Part shown: piece by piece, positions 1 through 9,120 of the stretch
Numbering within the stretch: position 1 is the stretch's first letter
Layout: the number at the start of each line of letters is the position of its first letter
Origin: Promicromonospora sp049532985
Lineage (GTDB): Bacteria > Actinomycetota > Actinomycetes > Actinomycetales > Cellulomonadaceae
Direction: 5' to 3'
NCBI RefSeq assembly: GCF_049532985.1
Contig: NZ_CP186693.1
Location: forward strand, 4,960,001-5,024,000
DNA: 64,000 bases
Position numbers and translations under genes: made by a program
Notes under the pieces: generated by a model
What the model was told of the DNA's origin: nothing
Seen by the model: only the letters and a program-made list of their open reading frames with translations
The model's database searches: none

Positions 1-315
1 ATCTCCCGGACGGGTGATCGTCCGTTCCTGCTCCTGCGACCCCCAGGGCAGCTCGTCGCCCGGCACGACGACAGCGCCCGCGTCCACCTTGCGCTTCAGT
101 GCGGCGACCTCTCGCTGCAGGTCGGCGATCAGGTCGGCCTGCTGATCCGTGGCCTGCCGGATGCTGAGCTTCTGCCCGCCGATCTCCAGCGTCACGTCAT
201 CCGATCCGCGTAGCTTCGCGAGCAGCTGCCCCCCGAACACCAGCAGCACGACGATCACGAGCAGGGGCCACAGCAGGCTCGCGACCGCCGCGATCAGGTC
301 AGCAATGGGAGACAC
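1..315 (-). CDS. Single-pass membrane protein with helical tail (partial)
   Basis: The frame opens with GTG at 315 and stays open for 105 codons to the left edge, so the C-terminus is missing. Residues about 8-28 form one strongly hydrophobic helix (Leu/Val/Ile rich), followed by a charged, Gln/Glu/Lys-rich stretch (about 50-80) that could form a short coiled coil. It begins 21 bp after the stop of the SNF2 helicase on the same strand, so the two are probably co-transcribed. No catalytic motif is visible and I do not recognise a family. The upstream ribosome site is weak, so the exact start is uncertain. Confidence 0.6.
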   Translation of the reverse strand, partial: MSPIADLIAAVASLLWPLLVIVVLLVFGGQLLAKLRGSDDVTLEIGGQKLSIRQATDQQADLIADLQREVAALKRKVDAGAVVVPGDELPWGSQEQERTITRPGD

Positions 316-335
316 GGGGGCAAACCTACAGAAGA

Positions 336-3300
336 TCAGTCCGACAACAACCCTCGGATGTCCTCCGCTCCCAGTGCTCCCGCGAACTCACCGGCGTCAT
401 CGCTCAGCACCGCGTCGAACAGCCGCGCCTTGCGCTCCTTGAGCGCCATCACCTTGTCCTCGATGGTGTTCTCCGAGACCATCCGGAACACCATCACGTT
501 GCGCGTCTGCCCGATCCGGTGGGTCCGGTCGATCGCCTGCGCCTCCGTCGCCGGGTTCCACCACGGGTCGAGCAGGTAGACGTAGTCGGCCTCGGTGAGG
601 TTCAGGCCGAAGCCGCCCGCCTTGAGGCTGATCAGGAACACCGGCGCCGGGCCGTCCTTGAACCGCCCGATGACCTCAGCCCGCCGCCGGGTCGAACCGT
701 CGAGGTACTCGTACGGGATCCCCAGGGCGTCGCAGACCTCGGCGGCCTTGGACAGGAACGACGTGAACTGCGAGAACACCAGGGCGCGGTGGCCCTCGGC
801 GGTCACCTCCGCGAGCTGCTCGGCGAGCAGGTCCAGCTTCGCCGACGGCACACCCTCGTACTCCGGGTCCACCAGGGACGCGTCGAGCGCCATGCGCCGC
901 AGCGTCGTCAGGGCGCGGAACACGGCCACGCGGTTCTCGTCGAACGAGTCGAGCAGCCCCAGGAGCCGCGACCGTTCGCGCTGCAGGTGCGTGTCGTAGA
1001 TGCGCCGGTGCCTGGCGTCCAGGGGAACGCGCAGCACCTGTTCCTGCCGTTCGGGCAGCTCGGGTGCCACCTGCTCCTTGGTGCGGCGCAGCATCAACGG
1101 CCGGATCCGACGGCGCAGGCGGGCCAGCAGCGGTCCCGAGTCGCCCTCGCCGGCGACCGGCTTGACGTAGTCCTCCCGGAACTTGGTGGCTGACCCGTAC
1201 AGACCCGGGGCCACGATCGCGAGCATCGCCCACAGCTCCATGAGGTTGTTCTCGAGGGGCGTGCCGGTGATCGCGAGCTTGAAGGGCGCCCGCAGCCGAC
1301 GGGCGGCCTCGTTGGCCCGCGTCTGGTGGTTCTTCGCGAACTGCGCCTCGTCCAGGATCAACCCGCTCCAGCCGACGTCGGCGAACGCGTCGAAGTCCAG
1401 CCGGAAGATCGCGTACGACGTGACGACGACGTCGGCCCCCGCCGCCACCTCGGCAACCGAGATGCCGGCCTTGCGTGCGGTCGTCGGCAGGGCGACCACC
1501 CGCAGGTCCGGGGTGAACCGCGCGGCCTCCGCGGCCCAGTTGCTCACCACGGACGCGGGCGCGATCACCAGGAACGGCGGCGGGTCGCCACCCTCATCCC
1601 GGGGAACCGCGTCGCCGTCGGACGCCTCCTGCCGAGCCTGCGCGAGGAACGCGAGCGTCTGGACCGTCTTGCCCAGACCCATGTCGTCGGCCAGGATCCC
1701 GCCGAGCCCGTGCCGCCACAGGAACGTCAGCCACTCGAAGCCACGCTGCTGGTACGGGCGCAGCTCGGCCTTCAGCCCGACGGGGGGAGCCACGGGCTCC
1801 GGCCCGTCGACCCCGTCGCCGGTGAGCGCGATCAGGTCACGCACCGAGCGTCGCCACCGGTCGGACTGCTCGACGACGTCGGCGACCTCCTCGAGCTCCG
1901 CCCACAGGCCGGCGTTGAACCGGCTGACCCGTAGGGCGCCCGGCCGGTCCGACAGCCGTTGCGCCTCCTCGATCAGTGCCTTCAGCCGGGCGAAGACCGG
2001 CAGGTCGGTCCGCAGCCAGGTTCCGTCGGTCAGCATGAACCGCTTCTTGCCACGGGCGAGGGCGTCGAACACCGGACCGAACGGGATCTCCCGGCCGTCG
2101 ACCGTGACCGTGACGCCGAGGTCGAACCAGTCCAGGTCGCCGCTGTCGGACGCGCGCATGCTGACCACGGGTGTGGCCTCGAGCCCGGAGTACTCGGGCA
2201 GCCGTGCGCTGTCGACACGGACGTCCGGCACACGCCGGAGCGCCGGCAGCACCAGCGTGGCGAAGTCCATCGCCCGCAGTTCACGGAAGACCTCGGGCGC
2301 CACCCGGAAGTGGTCGAAGCCCGGCACCTCGCGGACGGCGGTGACCACTCGTCCCAGGGTCGCCGCCTCGGCCTCCAGGTCGCGGAGCTCCGAACCCGGC
2401 TCCAGCGCCGTGGTCAGCGGGTACTCCTTGTCCGACGGCGGATACGCCCACCGCCACGTCACGCTGATCTCCGCCGGTGAGACCACCTCGACGGACGCCA
2501 CGAGCTGCGGCCGGGGAAGGTCGGGCAGCTCGACGCCGTCGTCGGCCCGGACCTGTACCTCGCGGCGCAGCAGCGGCAGGTAGTCCGCCAGGAACTCGTC
2601 GAGGGCCTCGGCCGGCACCGCGACCTCCGACAGATGGACCGCGGCGTGCTCCTGGTCGGTGAGCGGCGCCGGCGTGGGACCCAGGACGACCGTGCGGCCC
2701 GACGGCGACTCCTCGATCGCGAACAGGCCGTGCCGGCCGAGCGTCCCGACGGACGTCGCGCCGGTCGCTGCACCGTCGAAGGCGACGGTCCGCTCGAGCC
2801 GGGCACCGCCGTCGGGCAGGGAGAGGTCGAGGGCGACCGTGGCCTCGCGGGCCACGCGGACGGAGTCCCGCCTGGACTTGCCGACGAGCTCGATGCCGAG
2901 GTTCGCCGCGTCGGAGAGGTGCCGCCAGAACGGTCGTGGCAGCACGTCGTCCAGGGCGAGCCAGTCGCCCGCGCTCACGTACCCGTAGCCCCGCGGGCTC
3001 GTGGCGCGCAGGGCGTCAAGGGTGGTGAACCACTCCCGGACCTCGGGCTCGACGCCGCGGAGGAAGCCGTTGCGGATGTAGTTCCACGACGCCGACCCGC
3101 CGACCCAGGTGCCCCGGCCGTTGCGCTCGACCGGCCGGACGGACAGCGACAGGTTGTCCCCGGCGGTGCTGCCGTCGACCCGGAACTGGAGCGCGAGCTG
3201 CGGTGCGGGGTCGCCTGCCGAGGCGCTCGCGACCGGCGTCGCGGGCACCAGCCGTTCGATCGCCGCCTTCCACTCGGGCACCTGCGGTGCGCGCCCCAGG

Positions 3301-3638
3301 GACGACGCGGACCGGACCATCGAGGCCAGCCCGTCGGAACCGGCCTCGATCAGGGTGGCCGCGACGTGCTTGCAGTCCGAACCCACGGGGCACGTGCAGC
3401 TCGACCCGACGACGACCGGCGGCCCGGACCCGGCCGTCCCGAACTCGACGGAGCACGAGTAGGTGCTGCGCCCGCTGCCGCGTACCCACGAGACGAGCAG
3501 CAGCTCGGCCGGAAGCCATTCCCACGAGATGACCCGGCCCTGTTTCTGGTAGTCCTCACCGCGCAGGAACGCACCACTACCCACCAGGAGCTTGATGGCC
3601 GCCGGGTGGATGCGCGGGACGGGTACGGGCGTGGACAC
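336..3638 (-). CDS. SWIM zinc-finger SNF2-family helicase
   Basis: Predicted 1,100-residue SF2 ATPase of the bacterial SNF2 type, expected to act on DNA or nucleoprotein in the cytoplasm. An N-terminal SWIM zinc finger is visible as C81-x-C83-x5-C89-x-H91. A long middle region is followed by the helicase core: Walker A DDMGLGKT (K657), DEAQ box (D763), and the C-terminal motif DRTHRIGQ near residue 1035. The reading frame extends upstream of 3638 to about 4148, but that part is low-complexity shadow of the divergent membrane gene. The GTG at 3638 just precedes recognisable sequence and was chosen. SWIM plus SNF2 is a common actinobacterial architecture of unknown precise role, possibly repair or transcription-related remodelling. 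The 21-bp gap to the next gene suggests an operon. Confidence 0.88.
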   Translation of the reverse strand: MSTPVPVPRIHPAAIKLLVGSGAFLRGEDYQKQGRVISWEWLPAELLLVSWVRGSGRSTYSCSVEFGTAGSGPPVVVGSSCTCPVGSDCKHVAATLIEAGSDGLASMVRSASSLGRAPQVPEWKAAIERLVPATPVASASAGDPAPQLALQFRVDGSTAGDNLSLSVRPVERNGRGTWVGGSASWNYIRNGFLRGVEPEVREWFTTLDALRATSPRGYGYVSAGDWLALDDVLPRPFWRHLSDAANLGIELVGKSRRDSVRVAREATVALDLSLPDGGARLERTVAFDGAATGATSVGTLGRHGLFAIEESPSGRTVVLGPTPAPLTDQEHAAVHLSEVAVPAEALDEFLADYLPLLRREVQVRADDGVELPDLPRPQLVASVEVVSPAEISVTWRWAYPPSDKEYPLTTALEPGSELRDLEAEAATLGRVVTAVREVPGFDHFRVAPEVFRELRAMDFATLVLPALRRVPDVRVDSARLPEYSGLEATPVVSMRASDSGDLDWFDLGVTVTVDGREIPFGPVFDALARGKKRFMLTDGTWLRTDLPVFARLKALIEEAQRLSDRPGALRVSRFNAGLWAELEEVADVVEQSDRWRRSVRDLIALTGDGVDGPEPVAPPVGLKAELRPYQQRGFEWLTFLWRHGLGGILADDMGLGKTVQTLAFLAQARQEASDGDAVPRDEGGDPPPFLVIAPASVVSNWAAEAARFTPDLRVVALPTTARKAGISVAEVAAGADVVVTSYAIFRLDFDAFADVGWSGLILDEAQFAKNHQTRANEAARRLRAPFKLAITGTPLENNLMELWAMLAIVAPGLYGSATKFREDYVKPVAGEGDSGPLLARLRRRIRPLMLRRTKEQVAPELPERQEQVLRVPLDARHRRIYDTHLQRERSRLLGLLDSFDENRVAVFRALTTLRRMALDASLVDPEYEGVPSAKLDLLAEQLAEVTAEGHRALVFSQFTSFLSKAAEVCDALGIPYEYLDGSTRRRAEVIGRFKDGPAPVFLISLKAGGFGLNLTEADYVYLLDPWWNPATEAQAIDRTHRIGQTRNVMVFRMVSENTIEDKVMALKERKARLFDAVLSDDAGEFAGALGAEDIRGLLSD

Positions 3639-3758
3639 CCCTTCATGGTTCCACGCCCCTCTGACACCCTCGTGCAGCCGACCGCAGCGCGCCGTCGAAC
3701 CTGCCTTCACCCGTGCTTCGGCCCCCACGGTGTCGGTGAGGTCTGGGAGAGTGTCCGC

Positions 3759-4592
3759 ATGAAGAGTCTGCCCGACGCCGGACGGCGCCCCGCCGCCCTG
3801 AGCGTCCTGCTCCTCGCCGTCGCGGTGTGGATGTCGGTCCCGCTGCGCCTGCTCGTCCCCGGGACGGAGCTCGATCTCGGCTTCACTACGGCCAACGCCG
3901 TCTACGTGATCGAGAACGCGGCGATGGCGGGGACGATCGTGCTCGCTGTCGGCGCCACGGTGCTGCGTGCCCGGCGGGTCCTGACGGCCGTGATCGTCGT
4001 GGTGGGGGTGCACCTGCTGGTCCAGGTCGGCACCGCCACCGTGCAGCTGGTCCAGGGGGCCCGTCCCGAGTTCCTGCTCGGCACCCTGCTCGCGATGCTC
4101 GAGCTGGTGCTCGTGCTGGCCGGCGCGCTGCTCGCGCGTCTGCTGCACGAGCCGACGTCGGCGCGCCGGACCGGCCTCTGGGTCGTGCTCGCGGGCGCCC
4201 TGCTCTACATCCTGTGGGCGAGCGTGCTGCAGCCGGTGATCGCGATGATGCCGTACGGCGGACCGCTGCCGGGAATGATCGGTTCGTACCTGCTCATCAT
4301 GCTCCTGAACCTGCTGGCCGTCGCCGCCGCGGTGCTGTGCGGCTGGGCCTCGCCCGTGACCCGTCGGGTCGGTGCGGTCCTGGCCGGCGTCGTCGGCGTG
4401 CTCGGGATCGCGGGAGCTGTGGGGGTGATGGGTGTCTACGGTGGTGCGTACGGTGCCGTGCAGATCGTGCAGGGACTGCTGCTGCTCGCCGTCGTGCCGT
4501 TCGCCGTCGTCGCCGCTCGCCGTGTGACGGCGTCCCGGCGAGCGGCGGACGTCACCTCGCCGAGCTCGCTCGGATCTCCTCCAGCGCGATGA
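3759..4592 (+). CDS. Polytopic membrane protein, unknown function
   Basis: 277 residues, starting at ATG 3759 with a good site (GGGAGAG) about 9 nt upstream. The protein is largely hydrophobic with about seven predicted membrane helices (approx. residues 15-33, 48-66, 75-95, 105-125, 137-155, 165-190, 203-245) and a basic, Ser/Pro-rich C-terminal tail. No transporter or enzyme motif is visible. It is divergent from the SNF2 helicase and its last 41 bp overlap the 3' end of the opposing alpha-CTD-like gene, an unusually deep convergent overlap. Confidence 0.7.
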   Translation: MKSLPDAGRRPAALSVLLLAVAVWMSVPLRLLVPGTELDLGFTTANAVYVIENAAMAGTIVLAVGATVLRARRVLTAVIVVVGVHLLVQVGTATVQLVQGARPEFLLGTLLAMLELVLVLAGALLARLLHEPTSARRTGLWVVLAGALLYILWASVLQPVIAMMPYGGPLPGMIGSYLLIMLLNLLAVAAAVLCGWASPVTRRVGAVLAGVVGVLGIAGAVGVMGVYGGAYGAVQIVQGLLLLAVVPFAVVAARRVTASRRAADVTSPSSLGSPPAR

Positions 4593-4956
4593 CCTCGAGG
4601 ATCTGCTTCACGATGACCGGTCCGACGGACTCCCAGGAGAGCATCTCGGCGATCACCATGTAGGAGAGGTCGTCACCGGTGAAGCAGCCGCCACGGTGCA
4701 GCGCGTTGAGCAGCCGGTGCTTGGGCCAGGTGAGCTCGTCGAGCCGCTCGACCCGCCGCACTGCGGGGAAGAGCCGGCCGACGGGCAAGGGCTTGAGTCG
4801 CGTCACCGCGGCGTCCGCCAGACGGGCGACGCCGATGTCCGTCTTGCTGTCGACCTGACCGACGTACCAGGCGTCGTCCTCGGCCATGACCTCGCGGAAC
4901 CATGGGAACACCTCACCCCAGGTGGGTGTGGGGGTGACGGCGGGTGCGTCGGACAT
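4552..4956 (-). CDS. Small protein with RNAP alpha-CTD-like helical domain
   Basis: 134 residues from ATG 4956, with GGAGG about 10 nt upstream. Residues about 75-128 resemble the helix-hairpin-helix fold of the RNA polymerase alpha-subunit C-terminal domain: a start like LTWPKHRLLNALHRGG, a threonine-led helix, an LSWESVG segment where alpha-CTD has the NFG loop, then an Ile/Glu-rich final helix. The N-terminal part (WGEVFPWFREVM, DDAWYVGQVDSK) is not recognised. This is a resemblance by eye, not a database hit. If right, it could bind DNA or transcription factors as a polymerase-like adaptor. The gene is monocistronic, follows a structured leader, and overlaps the convergent membrane gene by 41 bp. 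Confidence 0.65.
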   Translation of the reverse strand: MSDAPAVTPTPTWGEVFPWFREVMAEDDAWYVGQVDSKTDIGVARLADAAVTRLKPLPVGRLFPAVRRVERLDELTWPKHRLLNALHRGGCFTGDDLSYMVIAEMLSWESVGPVIVKQILEVIALEEIRASSAR

Positions 4957-4960
4957 GTAC

Positions 4961-5030
4961 AGATGCCTCCAGTCCCTCTGTAGGTAAGTGCATCAATCCT
5001 TGCACCGTTCGGCAGCCAAAACAGGCATCT
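4961..5030 (-). promoter_or_regulatory. Structured leader of alpha-CTD-like gene
   Basis: In the 5' untranslated region an 8-bp inverted repeat (AGATGCCT at 4961-4968 with AGGCATCT at 5023-5030) encloses a second one (GTGCA 4989-4993 with TGCAC 5001-5005). The proximal outer arm overlaps the ribosome site (CCTCC on this strand, 4966-4970). Pairing of the outer stem would therefore mask translation initiation. Whether it folds in vivo is unknown; an operator for a dimeric protein is the alternative. Confidence 0.35.
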
Positions 5031-5062
5031 TTGGCGTCGGGGACCGGACCTCATCCACAAAT

Positions 5063-6364
5063 TCACCCCCTTTCCGGTTGCCTCACCAGGGCTGCTGTGC
5101 GAGAGCCTCGCAGACCGAACAGGATCGCGACCGTGACGTACCCCACGGAGAGCGCGACGAAGAGTCCGGGCGACCAGCCGGCGTCGGGCACCAGGAAGGC
5201 CGCGAGGGCCGCGGCACCCACGAACGCCGCGTTGTAGAGCACGTCGTAGAAGGCGAAGGCACGGCCGCGGTAGGTGTCCTCGGAGTCGCGCTGCACGATC
5301 GTGTCGACGGCGATCTTCGCGCCCTGGGCCGCGAGCCCGAGGAGCGCGGCGGCGGCCACCACGGTGACGAGACCTGGCTCGGGCACGAGGATCAGCTGCG
5401 ACACCCCGGCCACCAGCAGCATCACGGCGATCCAGGTCTGCGGTGCCATCCGCCGGGCCAGCACGGCGGTGAGCAGGATCGCGAGGCCCCCGCCCGCTCC
5501 GGTCGCGCCGATCACCGTCGCGAAGGTGGCGAGGCCCGCGGTGCGGTCACCCGGTTCGGCCAGGAGGTTGCGGGACATGAGGATCGAGGCGATGAACACC
5601 ACCCCGTACAGGAAGCGGTGCAGCGCCATCACGAGCAGTGCCTGTCCCGGGGTGCGGCGGGCGGCGAGGTACCGGGCGCCGTCGGCCAGACCGCGGGCCA
5701 CCGCGACCAGCTCGTTGCGGATGGAACCGTCGGCGGGCCGCAGCGGCCCCAGCAGGGTGCGCGACATCCGCAGCCCGAGCAGCGAGGCGCAAGCCATCAC
5801 GACGCACGCACAGGCCAGAGCCGTCGCGTCCTGGATGCGGCCGGCCGGCATGAGGAGACCGAGCACGAAGCCGACGCCACCACCGAGGAAGGCGGCGCCC
5901 GCACCGAGGGTCGGTGTGAGCGCGTTGGCGGTGAGCAGCAGATCGCCCTGGACCACGCGGGGCAGGCCGGCGGAGAGACCCGCCAGCAGGAACCGGTTGA
6001 CGCTCAGTGCGGCGAGGCCCAGCACGTAGATCGCGGGCGTGACGCCCTGGGTGAGCATGAGCACCGCCATCGTGCCGGTGATGAGCACGCGCACCGCGTT
6101 GCCCACCACCAGGACCTGGCGCCTCTGCCACCGGTCCAGGAACACGCCCGCGAAGGGGCCCACCACCGTGAACGGCGCCAGCATGATGGCGAACGCGCCG
6201 GCGATCGCTCCGGCGGAACCCTGCGACTCGGGGCTGAAGAACAGCAGGTTCGCGAGCCCTACCTGGAACATGCCGTCGCCGGCCTGCGAGACCAGCCGTA
6301 CCGCGAAGAGCTTGCGGAACCCGGGCAGGCGCAACAGGGCGCGTAGCTCGCCGAGGACGGTCAC
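5063..6364 (-). CDS. MFS transporter
   Basis: 433 residues with about twelve hydrophobic helices, starting at GTG 6364. The loop between helices 2 and 3 contains DRWQRRQVLVVGN, matching the MFS 'DRxxRR' signature, and a second positively charged loop occurs mid-protein. The family moves small molecules, usually outward by proton antiport; no substrate can be read from the sequence. The layout resembles the MFS_3/enterobactin-exporter-like branch (permease start, FRKLFAVRLVSQAGDGM). The region before the next gene on the same strand is a 106-bp structured leader, so the two are probably separately controlled. The ribosome site is weak. Confidence 0.85.
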   Translation of the reverse strand: MTVLGELRALLRLPGFRKLFAVRLVSQAGDGMFQVGLANLLFFSPESQGSAGAIAGAFAIMLAPFTVVGPFAGVFLDRWQRRQVLVVGNAVRVLITGTMAVLMLTQGVTPAIYVLGLAALSVNRFLLAGLSAGLPRVVQGDLLLTANALTPTLGAGAAFLGGGVGFVLGLLMPAGRIQDATALACACVVMACASLLGLRMSRTLLGPLRPADGSIRNELVAVARGLADGARYLAARRTPGQALLVMALHRFLYGVVFIASILMSRNLLAEPGDRTAGLATFATVIGATGAGGGLAILLTAVLARRMAPQTWIAVMLLVAGVSQLILVPEPGLVTVVAAAALLGLAAQGAKIAVDTIVQRDSEDTYRGRAFAFYDVLYNAAFVGAAALAAFLVPDAGWSPGLFVALSVGYVTVAILFGLRGSRTAALVRQPERG

Positions 6365-6532
6365 CCGCTCACAGTAGTAGCCCGTCCGCCCGTTCGGCCT
6401 GCGCGACGACGGCGGCTGTCACCGCGGTTGCAGGGGGAGCGCTGTCCAGCCTCGGCCGGGAGAACGCTGCGGAAGCGGAGAGATACGGTCAGGTCTGCGG
6501 CAAGGCCCGCCCCGGTCCAGGGCTCCGGAGAA

Positions 6533-6576
6533 GTTCACCTGAGCGCAACGTGTCCGCCACCTGAGGTCAGCCCCGC
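6533..6576 (+). promoter_or_regulatory. PHO-box-like direct repeats (phytase-like gene)
   Basis: Starting at 6533 there are four 11-bp units. Unit 1, GTTCACCTGAG, matches the Streptomyces PhoP direct-repeat consensus G(G/T)TCAYYYR(G/C)G at 10 of 11 positions, and unit 3, CGCCACCTGAG (6555-6565), at 8 of 11. Units 2 and 4 are degenerate. The array ends about 30 bp before the GTG of a secreted phytase-like protein, which fits control by phosphate starvation. It is weaker than the boxes at 19322 and 55780. Confidence 0.45.
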
Positions 6577-6605
6577 TGCCATGGGTCGGCGTCAGCCTGC
6601 CCTGT

Positions 6606-9098
6606 GTGTCTCCCAACAGCCGCCACACGGCCGTCCTCGCTTCCGGCGCGGTCCTCGCCCTCGGGCTGAGTGCCCTCCCGGCCCATGCGGCCGGCCAGCT
6701 GGTTCCCACCAGCCCCACCAGCAGCCCCACCAGCCTCACCACCCTCGGCGGAACGAGCGCAGCCGGCGCCGGCGCATTCGCCTCGCCCAGCCCGCGCGAG
6801 ACCTTCCACCGTCTCGCCACCTACCCCGTCTTCCAGAACGTCCCGGCCGGCACCGACCCCGCCGACGAGACGGTCGCCGAGATCTCCGCCGTCAGCGAGG
6901 ACGGCCGAACCCTGATCCACACCGACGCCGCCGCCCGCCGCATCGGCTTCGTCGACATCAGCGACCCGGCCGCGCCCCAGGGCCTGGGCACGCTCTCGCT
7001 CGCCGAGCTCGGCTCCGAGCACGACGAGCCGACGTCCGTCGCCGTCGTCGGGGACCACGTGCTCGTCGTGGTCGACAGCTCGACGTCGTTCACCGCGCCG
7101 TCCGGCCGTCTCGACGTGGTGGACCTGGCCACCCGCACCCGGGTGCGCTCGATCGACCTGGGCGGCCAGCCCGACTCCATCGCCGTGACGCACGACGGCA
7201 CCCACGCCGTCATCGCGATGGAGAACCAGCGCGACGAGGATGCGCTGCCCGACACGGGCGCGGGGGAGGAGGGCGACCTGCCGCAGGCGCCCGCCGGGTT
7301 CCTGCAGCTCGTCGACCTTCCCGGCACCGACCCCGCGGCCTGGCAGGCGCGCCCCGTCGCGCTCGACGAGGCGGCGCTCGCGGCCGCGGGCCTGGACACG
7401 CCGCAGGACCCGGAGCCCGAGTACGTCTCGATCAACCCGTCCGACACCAAGGTCGCCGTCACGCTGCAGGAGAACAACGGCGTCGCCGTGCTGGACGTCG
7501 AGTCGGGTGCGCTCGAGAACGTGTTCTCCGCGGGCGACGTCGCCCTGGAGGGCGTGGACGCCGAGGACGACGGGGCCATCGACCAGACCGGCGCCGTCGA
7601 CGCCGCCCCGCGCGAGCCCGACGCGATCGGCTGGATCGACGACGAGCACGTCGCCACCGCGAACGAGGGCGACTGGAAGGGCGGCACGCGCGGCTGGACG
7701 GTGTTCGAGGCCGCGACCGGTGAGGTCGTGTGGGACGCCGGGTCCTCGGTCGAGGAGCTCGCCGTCCGCGTGGGTCTGCACAACGAGGACCGCGCCGGCA
7801 AGAAGGGCGTGGAGATGGAAGGGCTCGCCGTCGCGACCCTCGACGGCGTCCGCTACGCGTTCGTGGGCTCCGAGCGGTCCAACTTCGTGGCCGTCTACGA
7901 CGTCTCGCGTCCGGCCGAGCCGCGGTTCGTGCAGGTGCTGGCCACGACGAACGGTCCGGAGGGGATCCTGCCGGTCCCGGCGCGGAACCTGCTGGTCGTC
8001 TCCTCCGAGGAGGACGCGGCCGAGGACGGCGTCCGGGCCTCCGTCTCGGTGTTCGGCAAGGGTCAGCGGTACGCCCGCTCGGGCGCGACGGCTCCGCTCG
8101 GTGCCGCGGCCTTGCGGGGCTCGCAAGCTCACTCCTCGGCCGCGGAGTTCCCGTCGATCGTGTCCGCCGACGCGCGGACGGCGACCGGTGATCGCCGGCC
8201 GATCGGCTGGACGGCCCTCGGTGCGCTCTCCGCCGACCCGGCGGGCCGTGACCGTCTGTGGACGGTGACCGACGCCGCGAAGTCGCCGACATCGATCCTC
8301 GCGATCGAGACCGCCGGGTCACGCGGCCCCAGGAAGAGCCCCGCCGTGATCGACCGCGAGATCGTCGTGACCGAGGACGGGGCGCCCGTGGGGCTCGACG
8401 CCGAGGGCATCTGGGCCCGGCCGACCGTCCACGGCCGGGCCGGCGGCTTCTGGCTCGGCGTCGAGGGGGCGACCGGTGCGGAGAACGCGCTGGTGCGCGT
8501 GTCGGCGTCGGGCCGCGTGCAGGAGCGCGTGAGCCTGCCCGACGATGTCGCCGCAGGCCTGGGCAAGTGGGGCATCGAGGGCGTGACCGGCATGGTGGAC
8601 CGTGCCGGCGAGCACCTGTTCGTCGCCCTCCAGCGGGGTTTGACCAGTGACGACGGCGTCGGCGGCTATGCCCGGATCGGGCGCTACGACGTCGAGACGC
8701 AGGAGTGGACCTGGTTCGGCTACGAGCTGTCCGAGCCGACGGCCGACGGCGACTGGATCGGCCTGTCCGAGGTGACCGTCGTGGACCGGGACACGCTCGC
8801 CGTGATCGAGCGGGACAAGCTGAACGGCCCGGCGGCCGCCCTCAAGGCGGTCTACACGGTGGACCTCCCGAAGCGCGACCCGCGCCCCGGGACCGTTCCG
8901 GTGCTGCGCAAGAAGCTCGCGATCGACGTGCTGCCCGCCCTCCGGGCCACCCACGGCTGGACGCAGGAGAAGCTGGAGGGCCTCACCATCGGCGGGAACG
9001 GCCGCGTCTACGCGATCACCGACAACGACGGCGTCCAGGACGCCACCGGCGAGACGGTGTTCCTGGACCTGGGCGCCGCCCGCAAGATCTTCCGCTGA
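6606..9098 (+). CDS. Secreted phytase-like esterase with beta-propeller
   Basis: 830 residues from GTG 6606. A Sec signal peptide is clear (hydrophobic core VLASGAVLALGLSALPAHA, cleavage near residue 29). The first ~470 residues hold repeated beta-propeller-like blades (VAEISAVSEDGRTLIHTDAA; PDSIAVTHDGTHAVIAMENQ) typical of the choice-of-anchor I / alkaline-phosphatase-like N-domain. The remainder matches the 'esterase-like activity of phytase' family, with segments DAEGIWARP, WGIEGVTGM, GLSEVTVVDRDTLAVIERD and LEGLTIGGNGRVYAITDNDG. It is expected outside the cell, releasing phosphate from organic esters, but catalytic residues cannot be assigned by eye. A PHO-box-like array lies upstream and a long hairpin follows the stop. 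Confidence 0.82.
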   Translation: MSPNSRHTAVLASGAVLALGLSALPAHAAGQLVPTSPTSSPTSLTTLGGTSAAGAGAFASPSPRETFHRLATYPVFQNVPAGTDPADETVAEISAVSEDGRTLIHTDAAARRIGFVDISDPAAPQGLGTLSLAELGSEHDEPTSVAVVGDHVLVVVDSSTSFTAPSGRLDVVDLATRTRVRSIDLGGQPDSIAVTHDGTHAVIAMENQRDEDALPDTGAGEEGDLPQAPAGFLQLVDLPGTDPAAWQARPVALDEAALAAAGLDTPQDPEPEYVSINPSDTKVAVTLQENNGVAVLDVESGALENVFSAGDVALEGVDAEDDGAIDQTGAVDAAPREPDAIGWIDDEHVATANEGDWKGGTRGWTVFEAATGEVVWDAGSSVEELAVRVGLHNEDRAGKKGVEMEGLAVATLDGVRYAFVGSERSNFVAVYDVSRPAEPRFVQVLATTNGPEGILPVPARNLLVVSSEEDAAEDGVRASVSVFGKGQRYARSGATAPLGAAALRGSQAHSSAAEFPSIVSADARTATGDRRPIGWTALGALSADPAGRDRLWTVTDAAKSPTSILAIETAGSRGPRKSPAVIDREIVVTEDGAPVGLDAEGIWARPTVHGRAGGFWLGVEGATGAENALVRVSASGRVQERVSLPDDVAAGLGKWGIEGVTGMVDRAGEHLFVALQRGLTSDDGVGGYARIGRYDVETQEWTWFGYELSEPTADGDWIGLSEVTVVDRDTLAVIERDKLNGPAAALKAVYTVDLPKRDPRPGTVPVLRKKLAIDVLPALRATHGWTQEKLEGLTIGGNGRVYAITDNDGVQDATGETVFLDLGAARKIFR

Positions 9099-9120
9099 CC
9101 CACCCTCGTTCTGACCCGCT

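Noticed and set aside
3639..4148. N-terminal extension of the SNF2 frame
   Set aside because: Translation is low-complexity (His/Gln/Asp/Arg) and overlaps the divergent membrane gene; GTG 3638 precedes real sequence.
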